Assembly: GCF_022832375.1 (NCBI RefSeq)
Contig: NZ_JALHLG010000014.1
Location: 1 to 64,000 of the forward strand
Reading direction: 5' to 3'
Length of the DNA stretch: 64,000 nt
DNA from: Novosphingobium beihaiense
GTDB lineage: Bacteria; Pseudomonadota; Alphaproteobacteria; Sphingomonadales; Sphingomonadaceae
A program made the position numbers and the translations under genes. Shown piece by piece: positions 45,077 through 53,936 of this stretch; within the stretch, counting starts at the first letter, position 1; each line of letters begins with the position of its first letter. Below the pieces are notes generated by a model that worked only from the letters and a program-made list of their open reading frames with translations, was not told the origin of the DNA and did not search any database.

Positions 45077-46027
45077 ATGCAAATAGCTGCGGCACCCTCA
45101 AGCCAGCATACAAATAGCGATATCACGGTTATCATCCTGACCTACAATGAGCAACTTCACATCAGACGAGCCATTGAAAGTGTCCGCAACATTGCACAGA
45201 GCATCCTGGTAATCGATTCCTATTCGACCGATGATACCGTCGCTATCGCACATGACGCTGGCGCCGAAGTGGTACAGCATGCTTTTGTGAACCAGTCTGC
45301 GCAGTTCAACTGGGGGCTCGACAACCTCAATATCGGTACAGCCTGGGTACTGCGCCTGGATGCAGACGAGGTGATAGAGTCCGACTTAGCTTCGGAAATC
45401 AATCAGAAGCTGCCGTTGTTGCCCTCAGACATTGTAGGGGTCAATTTCGATCGCAAGCATATTTTTATGGGCAAATGGATCCGCCACGGGGCTCGATATC
45501 CGCTGCGTATGTTGCGGCTGTGGCGAACAGGAAAAGGCAGGGTCGAAGACCGCTGGATGGACGAACACGTGCACGTGTGGGACGGGCGGACAATCACGTT
45601 CAAGGGGGGCTTTGAAGATCGAAACGAGAACGGCCTCAGTTTTTTCATAGCAAAGCACAATGGCTATGCAACACGCGAAGCCATCGACGTCTTGATCAAT
45701 CGATACAATTTATCCCCAAGTCGGCAGAGAAAGTTCCACATTGCGGCCCGTCAAGCCAAGATCAAACGCTGGATCAAGGAACACATCTACAATCATCTGC
45801 CGCTTTGGGCCGGGCCATTCGCATATTTCCTTTACCGCTATGTGATCCGGATGGGTTTCCTCGACGGCAAGGAAGGGACAATATACCATCTACTGCAGGG
45901 TTTCTGGTATCGCTATTTAGTCGCCTGCAAAATCTATGAGTTCGAAATGGAATTGACCCGTTGCAGGACGACGGACGACAAACGCTCCGCGCTGGAAAAT
46001 CTCACGGGCTACAAGCTTGAAACATGA
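45077..46027 (+). CDS. Glycosyltransferase family 2 protein
   Basis: 316 residues of a GT-A fold enzyme: ITVIILTYNEQLHIRRAIES, VIDSYSTDDTVAIAHDAGAE, FNWGLDNLNIGTAWVLRLDA with the DxD-like DADE, then RWMDEHVHVWDG acceptor region. It resembles WaaE/KdtX-type and exopolysaccharide transferases. No membrane helix is certain, although a C-terminal hydrophobic patch (LWAGPFAYFLYRYVIRMGFL) may touch the membrane. It is the only plus-strand gene in the polysaccharide cluster. Confidence 0.92.
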   Translation: MQIAAAPSSQHTNSDITVIILTYNEQLHIRRAIESVRNIAQSILVIDSYSTDDTVAIAHDAGAEVVQHAFVNQSAQFNWGLDNLNIGTAWVLRLDADEVIESDLASEINQKLPLLPSDIVGVNFDRKHIFMGKWIRHGARYPLRMLRLWRTGKGRVEDRWMDEHVHVWDGRTITFKGGFEDRNENGLSFFIAKHNGYATREAIDVLINRYNLSPSRQRKFHIAARQAKIKRWIKEHIYNHLPLWAGPFAYFLYRYVIRMGFLDGKEGTIYHLLQGFWYRYLVACKIYEFEMELTRCRTTDDKRSALENLTGYKLET

Positions 46028-46066
46028 CAGGACGATGGCTGGCTCGGCTATTGGGCTGGGCAACGC

Positions 46067-47596
46067 TCATGGATGACGCAGCATGTCATCAACGCAGCGC
46101 ATCGCTAGTAACAACAGTGTCATCGTCGGGTTAGCACCGCCTCCAGTCGGCAAGACCGACGTCGCGAGCACGCGGACGTTGGGAAGCGAAAAGAGCCGCA
46201 TGTCCCGGTCAACAACACCATCCTGTCGACTTCTTCCCATGCGCGTCGTTCCGCCAGGATGGTAGATTCCACCACCTTCGGCCATTGCAGCCTCGATTTC
46301 CGGCGCAGGCCGACGCGTAGATTGCGCCAAATCCGCAAAAGCTGATTTTTGCCAACTTGCGCAAAAAGCCTCTGTGGCACGATGCATCGCCTTATAGTCG
46401 CTCTCCCCTATCGTCCAATCGATCCGGGCGACCGGCTGACCAAAAGGATCAAGCTGACGAGGCGAAAGACTGATCCGGTTTTCGCGACGCGCCGCCTGCT
46501 CCACAACCATATGCATTTGTAGAGACGCCCGGTCCGGATAGAGGAGGCGATGTTGAACAAAACGCCACCAAACCGCCCGTGCGAGCCACGGGCTGGCGCT
46601 CGCCAGCCTCATAGCAAGGTCAACGCTGGGGATTTGTCGGCGCTGGAGTCGACGAAACAGGTCCCGCAACGCGTCGAAGCCGCTCCCTGCCTGATCGTCA
46701 AAAGCTATGTGAGCAAAGCAAGGCGGCACATTTGATCGCAAAACACTATCTTCGCAAAGCTCGAAGCGCACATTGCGCATGCCGCCCCCGGGAGCAAATC
46801 GAAAGCCTACCAGTTCATTGAGCCGCTTGCGGTCGAAAACCTGCAGATCGGCAACAACGGTCGATAGATGGTCATGAAAATATCGACCCAAAATATCCTG
46901 TCCGGCCCTCACCACGCCGCTATTTTGATGATCCGCGATAAGCAGTAGCCGCGTCGTCTCAATGGCGCCCGCCGCGAAAATTACGGTCCGCGCCGCGATG
47001 CGCAACGTCGAGCCGCTCAGAGCCTGCGCTGTCACGCTGGCAAGCTTGCCATCGGAAATCTCGAAGCTGGTAGCGCTGGCATTGAGCCAAACGACCGGCC
47101 CCTTCGCAGAGTCCACCTCCCCCTTGAGCAGATTATAGACATTGCGTTTTCGGAAGGGCGGCCATTTCGCCAGCCTTGCAATATGGTCCGGCCCTCCCAT
47201 GAGATCGGGCTCTTCATAACGGCCCGATTGAAGGCCGAAAAGCTTCTCGACCCGCTCCACCTGAGGGGCGAGTTCGTCCACACCGACAGGCCAGTCGGCA
47301 TCAGCCATGTCGTGGGCAAGGAACGGAATAAGCGCGCCCCCCCACCGGGTTGATGTCCCGCCCAAACAGCGGAATCGGCCTTGGTCCGCACCCACATATG
47401 CCATTCCGCCTTGCTCGACGTGATTGAATGGATGGGTTTCCGCAGCCTGGTCCCGGCCTCCTGATTCAATACAATGCACCTGCTTGCCTGCACGCGCCAG
47501 CATCGTCGCAATCGGCAGGCCCACAGTTCCAGCACCGATAACCAGAAATTCTGTCTCTACTGCCGTGTCCCCCGCTTCTGCTAGGTCGCGGATCAC
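46067..47596 (-). CDS. GMC family oxidoreductase
   Basis: 509 residues from a GTG. The FAD-binding Rossmann motif is FLVIGAGTVGLPIATMLARA; RCLGGTSTRWGGALIPF is the second flavin contact; the C-terminal GMC domain has GGIYHPGGTTRMG, then NVRVLATSVLPTGGGANPTM and LLLLAMR. It oxidises an alcohol, most likely a sugar or lipid-linked sugar given the context. Its start overlaps the stop of the aldo/keto reductase gene (GTGA). Confidence 0.92.
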   Translation of the reverse strand: MIRDLAEAGDTAVETEFLVIGAGTVGLPIATMLARAGKQVHCIESGGRDQAAETHPFNHVEQGGMAYVGADQGRFRCLGGTSTRWGGALIPFLAHDMADADWPVGVDELAPQVERVEKLFGLQSGRYEEPDLMGGPDHIARLAKWPPFRKRNVYNLLKGEVDSAKGPVVWLNASATSFEISDGKLASVTAQALSGSTLRIAARTVIFAAGAIETTRLLLIADHQNSGVVRAGQDILGRYFHDHLSTVVADLQVFDRKRLNELVGFRFAPGGGMRNVRFELCEDSVLRSNVPPCFAHIAFDDQAGSGFDALRDLFRRLQRRQIPSVDLAMRLASASPWLARAVWWRFVQHRLLYPDRASLQMHMVVEQAARRENRISLSPRQLDPFGQPVARIDWTIGESDYKAMHRATEAFCASWQKSAFADLAQSTRRPAPEIEAAMAEGGGIYHPGGTTRMGRSRQDGVVDRDMRLFSLPNVRVLATSVLPTGGGANPTMTLLLLAMRCVDDMLRHP

Positions 47597-48399
47597 GAAC
47601 CCTTCTCCAGCAAGACACGATACTGCCCCAATCGTTCCGGTCGCGTCGAACTCACGATCAGCGCGCCGGTACGGTTGCGCTCCAACGCCTTCTGCAATAT
47701 CATTGCAACTGAACGCTCGTCGCCACGCGCCCGGGCCGCCGAAACATAGCCATATGTTATCTGCATGGGTTGACTAAATAGGGCCAGTAAATCGGCTTCT
47801 TTATAGTCAAGGCTATCCTGCATCTGAATTAGGCCACAAAATTGTGGGCAGACTTGAATAAACCTACGAAGCTGGTCAGCCCGCAATGCAAGGCCATATG
47901 CGCCAATTCGCCCTCTGCTTTTCTCTTTCTCTAGCCAGTATTGCCATTCATCTGTATCTAGCAGGCCTATTTCTGGCTCATGCAACATATAGAGTTCAAT
48001 GTGGTCACGGCCGAGCCGACTCAAACTGTCTGAAAGCGCCCTTTTTGCCCGATCAATCGAGAAATCGATTTCCGGTCGCGAGATTGCTTTGATTGCCCGG
48101 CCCGCAACCTTACGGCCAAAGATCAGCCAATCTGGCTGTCGTTCACCACCAGGCGAATATATTCCGACCTTGGTTGTCACACTAACACCAGGATAGGCGC
48201 GTAACACTGGAGCAAGATCCCTTTCAGCAGCGCCAAAACCATAGTATGGTGCTGTATCAAAGTGACTGAAGCCTTGCTCAACGGCTGAATGCAATAGTTT
48301 CTGGCGTGCAGATGAATCCCCAGCGTTAAACAGACTTGCCGTTCCGAAGATAAACCGGGAAACAGACAAACCAATCCCCGGAATAGATACTTTTTCCAT
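47593..48399 (-). CDS. Aldo/keto reductase
   Basis: 268 residues, somewhat short for the family because the C-terminal end is reduced. Catalytic residues are visible: D and Y in HFDTAPYYGFGAAERDL, K in VTTKVGIYSPGG, and H in LYMLHEPEIG. The gene is coupled to the GMC oxidoreductase, so the pair could oxidise and re-reduce a sugar carbon. The substrate is unknown. Confidence 0.9.
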   Translation of the reverse strand: MEKVSIPGIGLSVSRFIFGTASLFNAGDSSARQKLLHSAVEQGFSHFDTAPYYGFGAAERDLAPVLRAYPGVSVTTKVGIYSPGGERQPDWLIFGRKVAGRAIKAISRPEIDFSIDRAKRALSDSLSRLGRDHIELYMLHEPEIGLLDTDEWQYWLEKEKSRGRIGAYGLALRADQLRRFIQVCPQFCGLIQMQDSLDYKEADLLALFSQPMQITYGYVSAARARGDERSVAMILQKALERNRTGALIVSSTRPERLGQYRVLLEKGS

Positions 48400-48435
48400 A
48401 GTATGATCGCCCCTTCATCACACGGATAGAGCACT

Positions 48436-49038
48436 TCATGCACGTTTGATGATTTCACGCTTTTTCACCGGTTGAGCGGGGTTCCCGGAGTAGACCATCC
48501 ACTGCTCCAGATCGCTAAATGCAGCTGCACGAGCCCCCAACACCACGCCTTCTCCGACTGTAACGCCGGGCCCGACGAATGCATCCGCGCAAATCCAGCA
48601 CAGAGCGCCAATGGAAATAGGACGGGAATATATCTGAAACTCCGGGGAGCGAAAATCATGCGTTCCCGTACACAGAAAGGCTCCTTGGGAGACCACGGTA
48701 TAAGCGCCAATTCTGACTGGGGACATACAATAGCAATCTACTCTAGGCCCAAGTGTCGAATGGGATTCCATTGTCAAATGTGGTGGATACCAAACACGGA
48801 CCGAGCCATAAATGAAACATGAACGATCGACTTGAGCACCAAATCGATTGAGCAAAGCAATGCGCCAGCGATGCATGAAAGGTGGCGTCCAAGAGGCAAA
48901 GAGCGCCCAGACGATTGCCCAGCAGAACCGGAAAATACGGTGTTTCAACGTGAATGATGGTGCACCAAGAAAGGGATCATGCTCTGCCTTTGCGACTAAC
49001 GCACCGTCAGCGTGTGCCTTTTCCGCCTTGTTCATCAT
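48436..49038 (-). CDS. WcaF-like hexapeptide acetyltransferase
   Basis: 200 residues. A hydrophobic N-terminal part (RIFRFCWAIVWALFASWTPPFMHRWRIALLN split by charged residues) precedes the left-handed beta-helix with hexapeptide repeats (IGAYTVVSQGAFLCTGTHD, VGPGVTVGEGVVLGARAAA) and the ending VYSGNPAQPVKKRE. This matches putative colanic acid acetyltransferases of the WcaF/WcaB type, which O-acetylate exopolysaccharide sugars with acetyl-CoA. It precedes the AKR-GMC pair. Confidence 0.9.
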   Translation of the reverse strand: MMNKAEKAHADGALVAKAEHDPFLGAPSFTLKHRIFRFCWAIVWALFASWTPPFMHRWRIALLNRFGAQVDRSCFIYGSVRVWYPPHLTMESHSTLGPRVDCYCMSPVRIGAYTVVSQGAFLCTGTHDFRSPEFQIYSRPISIGALCWICADAFVGPGVTVGEGVVLGARAAAFSDLEQWMVYSGNPAQPVKKREIIKRA

Positions 49039-49430
49039 TCCCCTGCCACGATCATAGTGTCCGCCTGTCTCATTAGATCTGAAACGTCTGACAAGGCCAG
49101 TGACCTTGCCCCTATCGCCCTCAATAATAACGAGAGTGTTGCGGCTGAATATTCCCTCGTGCTCACCTGCACAAGCGGGGTCTAATGCGATGCTTTCACC
49201 TTGAAAAACGCCCGACGCGCTTATGCCGGCGTTTGTTTTCCCAACAGCCAGTAGAAGAAACGTAGCTGTAATCTAAGCGCCTCGCCTACCACAGGTATTT
49301 ATCCAATTGCGATCAGAATCCGGAACAGTGTCAAGGCAAGAGCAGATAGTTATGGCTTAAAGAGGAGAAAGGTCTAGATCGTACGAAGCACACTGGCTCG
49401 CTGCAAGGCGAAGCCTCCTTGATCCGCAGC
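49039..49430. other. Intergenic region with an in-frame open extension upstream of the acetyltransferase
   Basis: The acetyltransferase frame stays open for 78 codons upstream (to a TAG at 49273-49275) but contains no ATG, GTG or TTG. The conceptual translation starts TATFLLLAVG and later reads GVFQGESIALDPACAGEHEG. It may be a remnant of a lost gene or chance. No terminator or RNA gene was recognised in the rest. Confidence 0.4.
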
Positions 49431-50441
49431 CTAAATCGCGCCGCCCGTCAGCCGCTGGCAGATCAGATCAAGCTGATCAAGCGTCGCATAGCGGATCGTG
49501 ACTGAACCCGATTTGGGATCGGCATCGGCATTGATTTTCACCGGCAGCCCCAGGAATTCTTCGAGGTGGCCCTGCACGGCCGCAATATCCGCGTCCTCGG
49601 CCGTCGTATTGCGGGCAGCGCGGGCGGCCCGGCGCGGGGCCGCATCGCCGCGCAGCTTCTTGCGCACATGCTTTTCGACCTCGCGCACCGACATCTGCTT
49701 GGCAACGGCGGCTTCGGCGATCTCCTCGGCATCGTCGCAGCCGATCAGCGCACGGGCATGGCCCATCGACAAGTCGCCCTTCTCGACAAGGCCGATCACC
49801 CCGTCCGGCAGCGCCAGCAAGCGCTGGAAATTGGCGACATGACTGCGGCTCTTATCGACCATGCGGGCGATCTCGGCCTGAGTCATGCTTTCGAGTTCGG
49901 CCAGCCGGTTGTAGGCCCGGGCCTCTTCGATCGGATTGAGATCCTCGCGCTGGAGATTTTCAATCAGCGCCAGCGCCATGACCTCGCGCTCGGTGAGATC
50001 GCGCACGAGCGCGGGAATTTCATGGAGCTGCGCCTTCTGAGCCGCGCGCCAGCGGCGTTCGCCCGCGACGAGCTGATAACGGCCATTATCGGTCGGACGC
50101 ACGATGATCGGCTGGATCACGCCGCGCTGGGCGATCGATGCCGCCAGCTCCTCAAGCGCCGTCTCGTCAAAGATGCGCCGGGGCTGGTCCGGGTGAGGCG
50201 TAATGTCAGCAATCGCCAGCGTCGCCAGTCCACCGGCCCGAGCGGGAGCGGCCCGGCTAGCACCGCCCTCCCCTCCAGATGCTGCCGCGACCGGCTCTTC
50301 GCGGCGCGATTCACCCAGAAGCGCGCCAAGGCCGCGCCCAAGCCCCTTGGACTTCTTGGCAGAAGACGCAGCCTGCCCTGGCTTCGGGGCGGCCTTCTGG
50401 GCCTGGGGCACGCTGATGCGCACAATGGAATCGTCGCTCAT
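49431..50441 (-). CDS. parB: Chromosome partitioning protein ParB
   Basis: 336 residues. After a variable basic N-terminus comes the ParB/CTPase domain (DITPHPDQPRRIFDETALEE, GVIQPIIVRP, AGERRWRAAQKAQLHEIPA), the helix-turn-helix (TQAEIARMVDKSRSHVANFQ) that reads parS, and a C-terminal dimer domain (LEEFLGLPVKINADA). With ParA it segregates the origin region. It overlaps parA by four bases. Four parS-like sites lie within 6 kb. Confidence 0.97.
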   Translation of the reverse strand: MSDDSIVRISVPQAQKAAPKPGQAASSAKKSKGLGRGLGALLGESRREEPVAAASGGEGGASRAAPARAGGLATLAIADITPHPDQPRRIFDETALEELAASIAQRGVIQPIIVRPTDNGRYQLVAGERRWRAAQKAQLHEIPALVRDLTEREVMALALIENLQREDLNPIEEARAYNRLAELESMTQAEIARMVDKSRSHVANFQRLLALPDGVIGLVEKGDLSMGHARALIGCDDAEEIAEAAVAKQMSVREVEKHVRKKLRGDAAPRRAARAARNTTAEDADIAAVQGHLEEFLGLPVKINADADPKSGSVTIRYATLDQLDLICQRLTGGAI

Positions 50442-51214
50442 GCCGCTTTCCTCTTCTCGGGCAGCCGGGTGATCAGTTCGCGCGCCAGCGCCATATAGGC
50501 ACGGCTGCCCGCACAGGCATGATCATAGATCAGCGCGGGCACGCCATGGCTAGGCGCTTCGGACAAGCGCACGTTGCGCGGAATGGTGGTTTCGAAAACG
50601 AGCTGGCCGAGGCACGAGCGCACATCTTCCGAGACCTGATCGGTCAGCCGGTTGCGCCGGTCAAACATGGTGAGCGCGATGCCGATGATACCGAGATCGG
50701 GATTGAAGCGCTGCTGCACCCGGTCCACCGTCTGCAGGAGCTGGCTGAGCCCTTCGAGCGCGAAGAACTCGCACTGCAGCGGCACCAGCAGGGTATCGGC
50801 GGCTGTCAGCGCATTGAGCGTGAGCAGCCCCAGCGAAGGCGGGCAGTCGATCAGGCAGACATCATATCCCAGATCGCCGCGCAAGGCATGCTGGAGGCGA
50901 TGAGCGCGGTCGTCCTCATTGACCAGCTCAACCTCGGCCCCGGACAGATCGACCGTCGCCGGGAGCAGGTCCAGCCCGGGAATGCTCGTGGGGATCACGC
51001 AGTCCGTCACCGGCGTGCGATCCACCAGCACGTCATAGGACGACGCATCCCGCTCAGACGCCGAAATGCCGACCCCGGTCGAGGCATTGCCCTGCGGATC
51101 GAGATCGATCATCAGTGTCTTCCAGCCGGTGGCGGCCAGCGCGGTCGATACGTTGATCGCAGTCGTGGTCTTCCCGACGCCGCCTTTCTGGTTGGCGATG
51201 GCAATGCGGATCAC
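50438..51214 (-). CDS. parA: Chromosome partitioning ATPase ParA
   Basis: 258 residues from a GTG (the longer frame upstream is rsmG sequence). The deviant Walker A is ANQKGGVGKTTTAINV, Walker A' is MIDLDPQGNASTG, Walker B is VCLIDCPPSLGLLTLNAL. The short form lacks a DNA-binding N-terminal domain, typical of chromosomal ParA/Soj. The start overlaps the rsmG stop (GTGA). Confidence 0.97.
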   Translation of the reverse strand: MIRIAIANQKGGVGKTTTAINVSTALAATGWKTLMIDLDPQGNASTGVGISASERDASSYDVLVDRTPVTDCVIPTSIPGLDLLPATVDLSGAEVELVNEDDRAHRLQHALRGDLGYDVCLIDCPPSLGLLTLNALTAADTLLVPLQCEFFALEGLSQLLQTVDRVQQRFNPDLGIIGIALTMFDRRNRLTDQVSEDVRSCLGQLVFETTIPRNVRLSEAPSHGVPALIYDHACAGSRAYMALARELITRLPEKRKAA

Positions 51215-51852
51215 TTGGCCTTGTCCTTCCTGCCGGCGAGAGTTCCGGCAATAATGCCTGCTTGCGGGTCGGTGAGCGACTGTTCCACGTGGAACATATG
51301 CCGCCACTTGCGAAGGTCATCCAATTCTTGCTGTGCGGAGCGCCCTTTGGGCAACAGCCATATCGTGTCGCTTGTGGAAAAGCGCGCGGATAATGCCAGC
51401 AGACGCTCCAAAGGCGCAAATGCCCGCGCCGATATGACGGAGACCTGACGAGTTTCGACCATTTCGAGACGCTGCCCGATCACTTGCGCCCGATCGAGCC
51501 CCATGGCGATTCGCGCACGGTCTAGCCATTCGATTCGCCGTTTACGCGATTCGACCATGAGCACTTCGCACTCGGGCCGCAGCGCTGCGATCACCAGACC
51601 GGGAAATCCGGCTCCGGTCCCAAGGTCGAGCCAAGGGTCCGTTGTTTCACGTGGAACGTGCGGCAGAAGCTGCGCGCTGTCGACGATGTGCCGGAGCCAG
51701 ACCTGATCGAGACTCGCTGCCGACACAAGATTCTGCCGCTGGTTCTCCTCCACCAGTAAGGCGCAGAGCAGCTCCAGCCGCTCCAGCGCCGCTGCGTCGC
51801 ATTCAGGCAATTGGGCGAGCCAGGCCCGCGCCTGATCTTCGGTCTCGATCAT
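51211..51852 (-). CDS. rsmG: 16S rRNA (guanine527-N7)-methyltransferase
   Basis: 213 residues of the RsmG (GidB) enzyme. Seen: N-terminal helices with [30 protein letters not shown], the SAM motif [30 protein letters not shown] and the conserved [12 protein letters not shown]. Loss of RsmG gives low-level streptomycin resistance in several bacteria. Two parS-like sites lie inside its coding sequence. It overlaps mnmG and parA by four bases each. Confidence 0.96.
   Translation of the reverse strand: MIETEDQARAWLAQLPECDAAALERLELLCALLVEENQRQNLVSAASLDQVWLRHIVDSAQLLPHVPRETTDPWLDLGTGAGFPGLVIAALRPECEVLMVESRKRRIEWLDRARIAMGLDRAQVIGQRLEMVETRQVSVISARAFAPLERLLALSARFSTSDTIWLLPKGRSAQQELDDLRKWRHMFHVEQSLTDPQAGIIAGTLAGRKDKAK
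51281..51296. promoter_or_regulatory. parS-like site 1 (in rsmG)
   Basis: TGTTCCACGTGGAACA is a perfect 16-base palindrome matching the parS pattern tGTTnCACGTGnAACa. It lies inside the 3' part of rsmG, next to parA. Confidence 0.85.
51643..51658. promoter_or_regulatory. parS-like site 2 (in rsmG)
   Basis: TGTTTCACGTGGAACG keeps the GTTnCACGTGnAAC core of parS. It lies in the middle of the rsmG coding sequence, 362 bases from site 1. Confidence 0.8.
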
Positions 51853-53696
51853 GCGGCCTCCCGGCGGGCGTGGACCAGCAGCGCCGCCAGCGCTGCAGGG
51901 GTAATACCCGGAATGCGCCCGGCGGCTGCCAGCGTGGCAGGCCGGGCCTTGCTCAGCCGCTCGACCATCTCGCGCGACAAGCCCGGGATACGTTCGTAGG
52001 GGAAGTGATCGCCCAGCGGCAGCGCCTCGCTCGCCCGCAAGTCGCGCAGCTCGCGCTCCTGCCGTTCGAGGTACGGCGCATAGGCCGCGTCCTCGACCAT
52101 TTCGTCCACCAGCCCGCTGTCCTCCAGCAAGACAGGATCAATCCAGTGCGACAGCCCGGCAAGATCGACCCCGCCGAAGCGCAGCCACTCACGGATGGGC
52201 AGGCGCCCGATATCGGTCCGTACCGGCAGGCCATTGGCGGCGAGATCGGCTGCCGGAACCGGCATATCGAACGCACCGGCGAGCGCCGCTTTCGCCGCCT
52301 CGCGCCGCGCGAACCACGCGGTCCGCTCTGCCCCCGCTGCCCCCGCCGCAATGGCTAGCGGCGTCAGCCGCGTGGTGGCATTGTTGGCCCTGAGGCGCAG
52401 ACGATACTCGGCGCGGGCCGTGAGCATCCTGTAAGGCTCGCTCACCCCATGCAGCGTGAGGTCGTCGATCATCACCGCCATGTAGCTGTTGGCCCGGTCG
52501 AGCGGAGCGGTCTCGCGGCCCAGCACCACCGCTGCGGCATTCATGCCCGCGACCAGCCCCTGCGCTGCTGCTTCCTCATAGCCGGTGGTGCCGTTAATCT
52601 GTCCCGCGCAATAGAGCCCGGGAATCGCCCGCAGCTCCAGACTGCTGCGCAAGGCACGTGGATCGACATGGTCGTACTCGACGGCATAGCCGGGCACGGC
52701 CATCTCCACTTGCTCCAGCCCTTCCATTGTACGCAGCATGTCCAGCTGCACATCGGCGGGCAGCGATGTGCTCACACCATTGGGATAGACAAGGTGCGTA
52801 TCGAGCCCTTCGGGTTCGAGGAAGATCTGATGCCCGTCGCGGTCGGCGAAGCGGTGGATCTTGTCCTCGATCGACGGGCAGTAGCGCGGTCCCTGTGCCC
52901 CGATCGCACCTGAGAACAAGGGCGAACGATGGAGGTTGGCGCGGATCACGTCATGACTGCGCGGGTTGGTCCGGGTGATCGCGCAGAAGACTTGCGGGTT
53001 TACACGCCCCGGCCCCATCGCCGACATCGTCCAGCTCTCCGGATCGGAGGGCTGCTCATCGAGCCGGGCCCAGTCGATGGTCCGGCCATCGAGGCGAGGC
53101 GGCGTGCCGGTCTTAAGGCGAGCCATTGGCAGCGCCGCCTCTCGCATCTGCGCGGCCAGCTTCTGTGCCGAAGCCTCGCCAATGCGGCCGCCGGTCATCC
53201 GCTCCTCGCCCCGGAACAGGGTTCCGCCCAGGAACGTACCGGTGCAAAGCACCACCGCCCGTGCATCGAGGCGCGTGCCATCGGCGAGGTCCACACCGGC
53301 CGCCCTGCCCCCTTCAAGCACCAGCGCCGCCGCTTCGCCAGCGACCAGCGTCAAGTCGCCCTGCTCTTTCAGAAGCTGGTGGATCGCCGCCTTGAACAGC
53401 TTGCGGTCGGCCTGCACGCGCGGCCCCTGCACCGCGCTGCCCTTCGAGCGGTTGAGCATGCGGTAGTGGATCGCGGCGGCATCGGCGGCGCGGGCGATCA
53501 GGCCATCGAAAGCATCGACTTCGCGCACGAGATGCCCTTTGCCCAGACCGCCGATGGCCGGGTTACAGCTCATGGCGCCGACGGCTTCGAGATCGAAACT
53601 GACCAGCGCCACGCGCGCGCCCATGCGGGCAGCCACGGCAGCCGCCTCGCAGCCGGCATGCCCGCCGCCGATCACGATCACATCGAATGAAAGCAT
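51849..53696 (-). CDS. mnmG: tRNA uridine-5-carboxymethylaminomethyl modification enzyme, FAD subunit
   Basis: 615 residues starting [19 protein letters not shown], with the FAD motif at the N-terminus. Further MnmG marks: [20 protein letters not shown], the catalytic-region cysteine in [45 protein letters not shown] and the C-terminal [19 protein letters not shown] stretch. With MnmE it makes the cmnm5U34 modification. The chosen start places the FAD motif right at the N-terminus; a start six codons earlier is possible. It overlaps rsmG by four bases. Confidence 0.97.
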   Translation of the reverse strand: MLSFDVIVIGGGHAGCEAAAVAARMGARVALVSFDLEAVGAMSCNPAIGGLGKGHLVREVDAFDGLIARAADAAAIHYRMLNRSKGSAVQGPRVQADRKLFKAAIHQLLKEQGDLTLVAGEAAALVLEGGRAAGVDLADGTRLDARAVVLCTGTFLGGTLFRGEERMTGGRIGEASAQKLAAQMREAALPMARLKTGTPPRLDGRTIDWARLDEQPSDPESWTMSAMGPGRVNPQVFCAITRTNPRSHDVIRANLHRSPLFSGAIGAQGPRYCPSIEDKIHRFADRDGHQIFLEPEGLDTHLVYPNGVSTSLPADVQLDMLRTMEGLEQVEMAVPGYAVEYDHVDPRALRSSLELRAIPGLYCAGQINGTTGYEEAAAQGLVAGMNAAAVVLGRETAPLDRANSYMAVMIDDLTLHGVSEPYRMLTARAEYRLRLRANNATTRLTPLAIAAGAAGAERTAWFARREAAKAALAGAFDMPVPAADLAANGLPVRTDIGRLPIREWLRFGGVDLAGLSHWIDPVLLEDSGLVDEMVEDAAYAPYLERQERELRDLRASEALPLGDHFPYERIPGLSREMVERLSKARPATLAAAGRIPGITPAALAALLVHARREAA

Positions 53697-53743
53697 GGCG
53701 CGCGCATACTCCACAGCGAGATTCGCGTCAAAGCCGCTTCGTG

Positions 53744-53759
53744 TGTTTCACGTGAAACT
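53744..53759. promoter_or_regulatory. parS-like site 3 (upstream of mnmG)
   Basis: TGTTTCACGTGAAACT differs from the canonical parS TGTTTCACGTGAAACA only in the last base. It lies in the intergenic region between mnmE and mnmG, the best match of the four. Confidence 0.92.
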
Positions 53760-53799
53760 TTGGTTTGGGTTTCGTATGGTCTCATTAGCCCCCCGCGCT

Positions 53800-53872
53800 C
53801 GCTCGTCCTGAGCTTGTCGAAGGACGCAACGCTGCGCTGGAACCACATCCTTCGACAAGCTCAGGATGAGCG
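53800..53872. repeat. Palindromic intergenic repeat (TCCTGAGCTTGTCGAAGGA type)
   Basis: Arms of 25 bases (53800-53824 and 53848-53872), each with CCTGAGCTTGTCGAAGGA or its complement, pair with one mismatch around a 23-base spacer. It lies between mnmE and mnmG. No T tract follows. This repeat type is often seen between genes in sphingomonads, from general experience; copy number cannot be checked here. Confidence 0.85.
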
Positions 53873-53936
53873 GAGGGAGGACAATCAGACCGGCACTGCC
53901 CATCCGTGTTAGACGTCGTTCGATACGAACTGAAGA

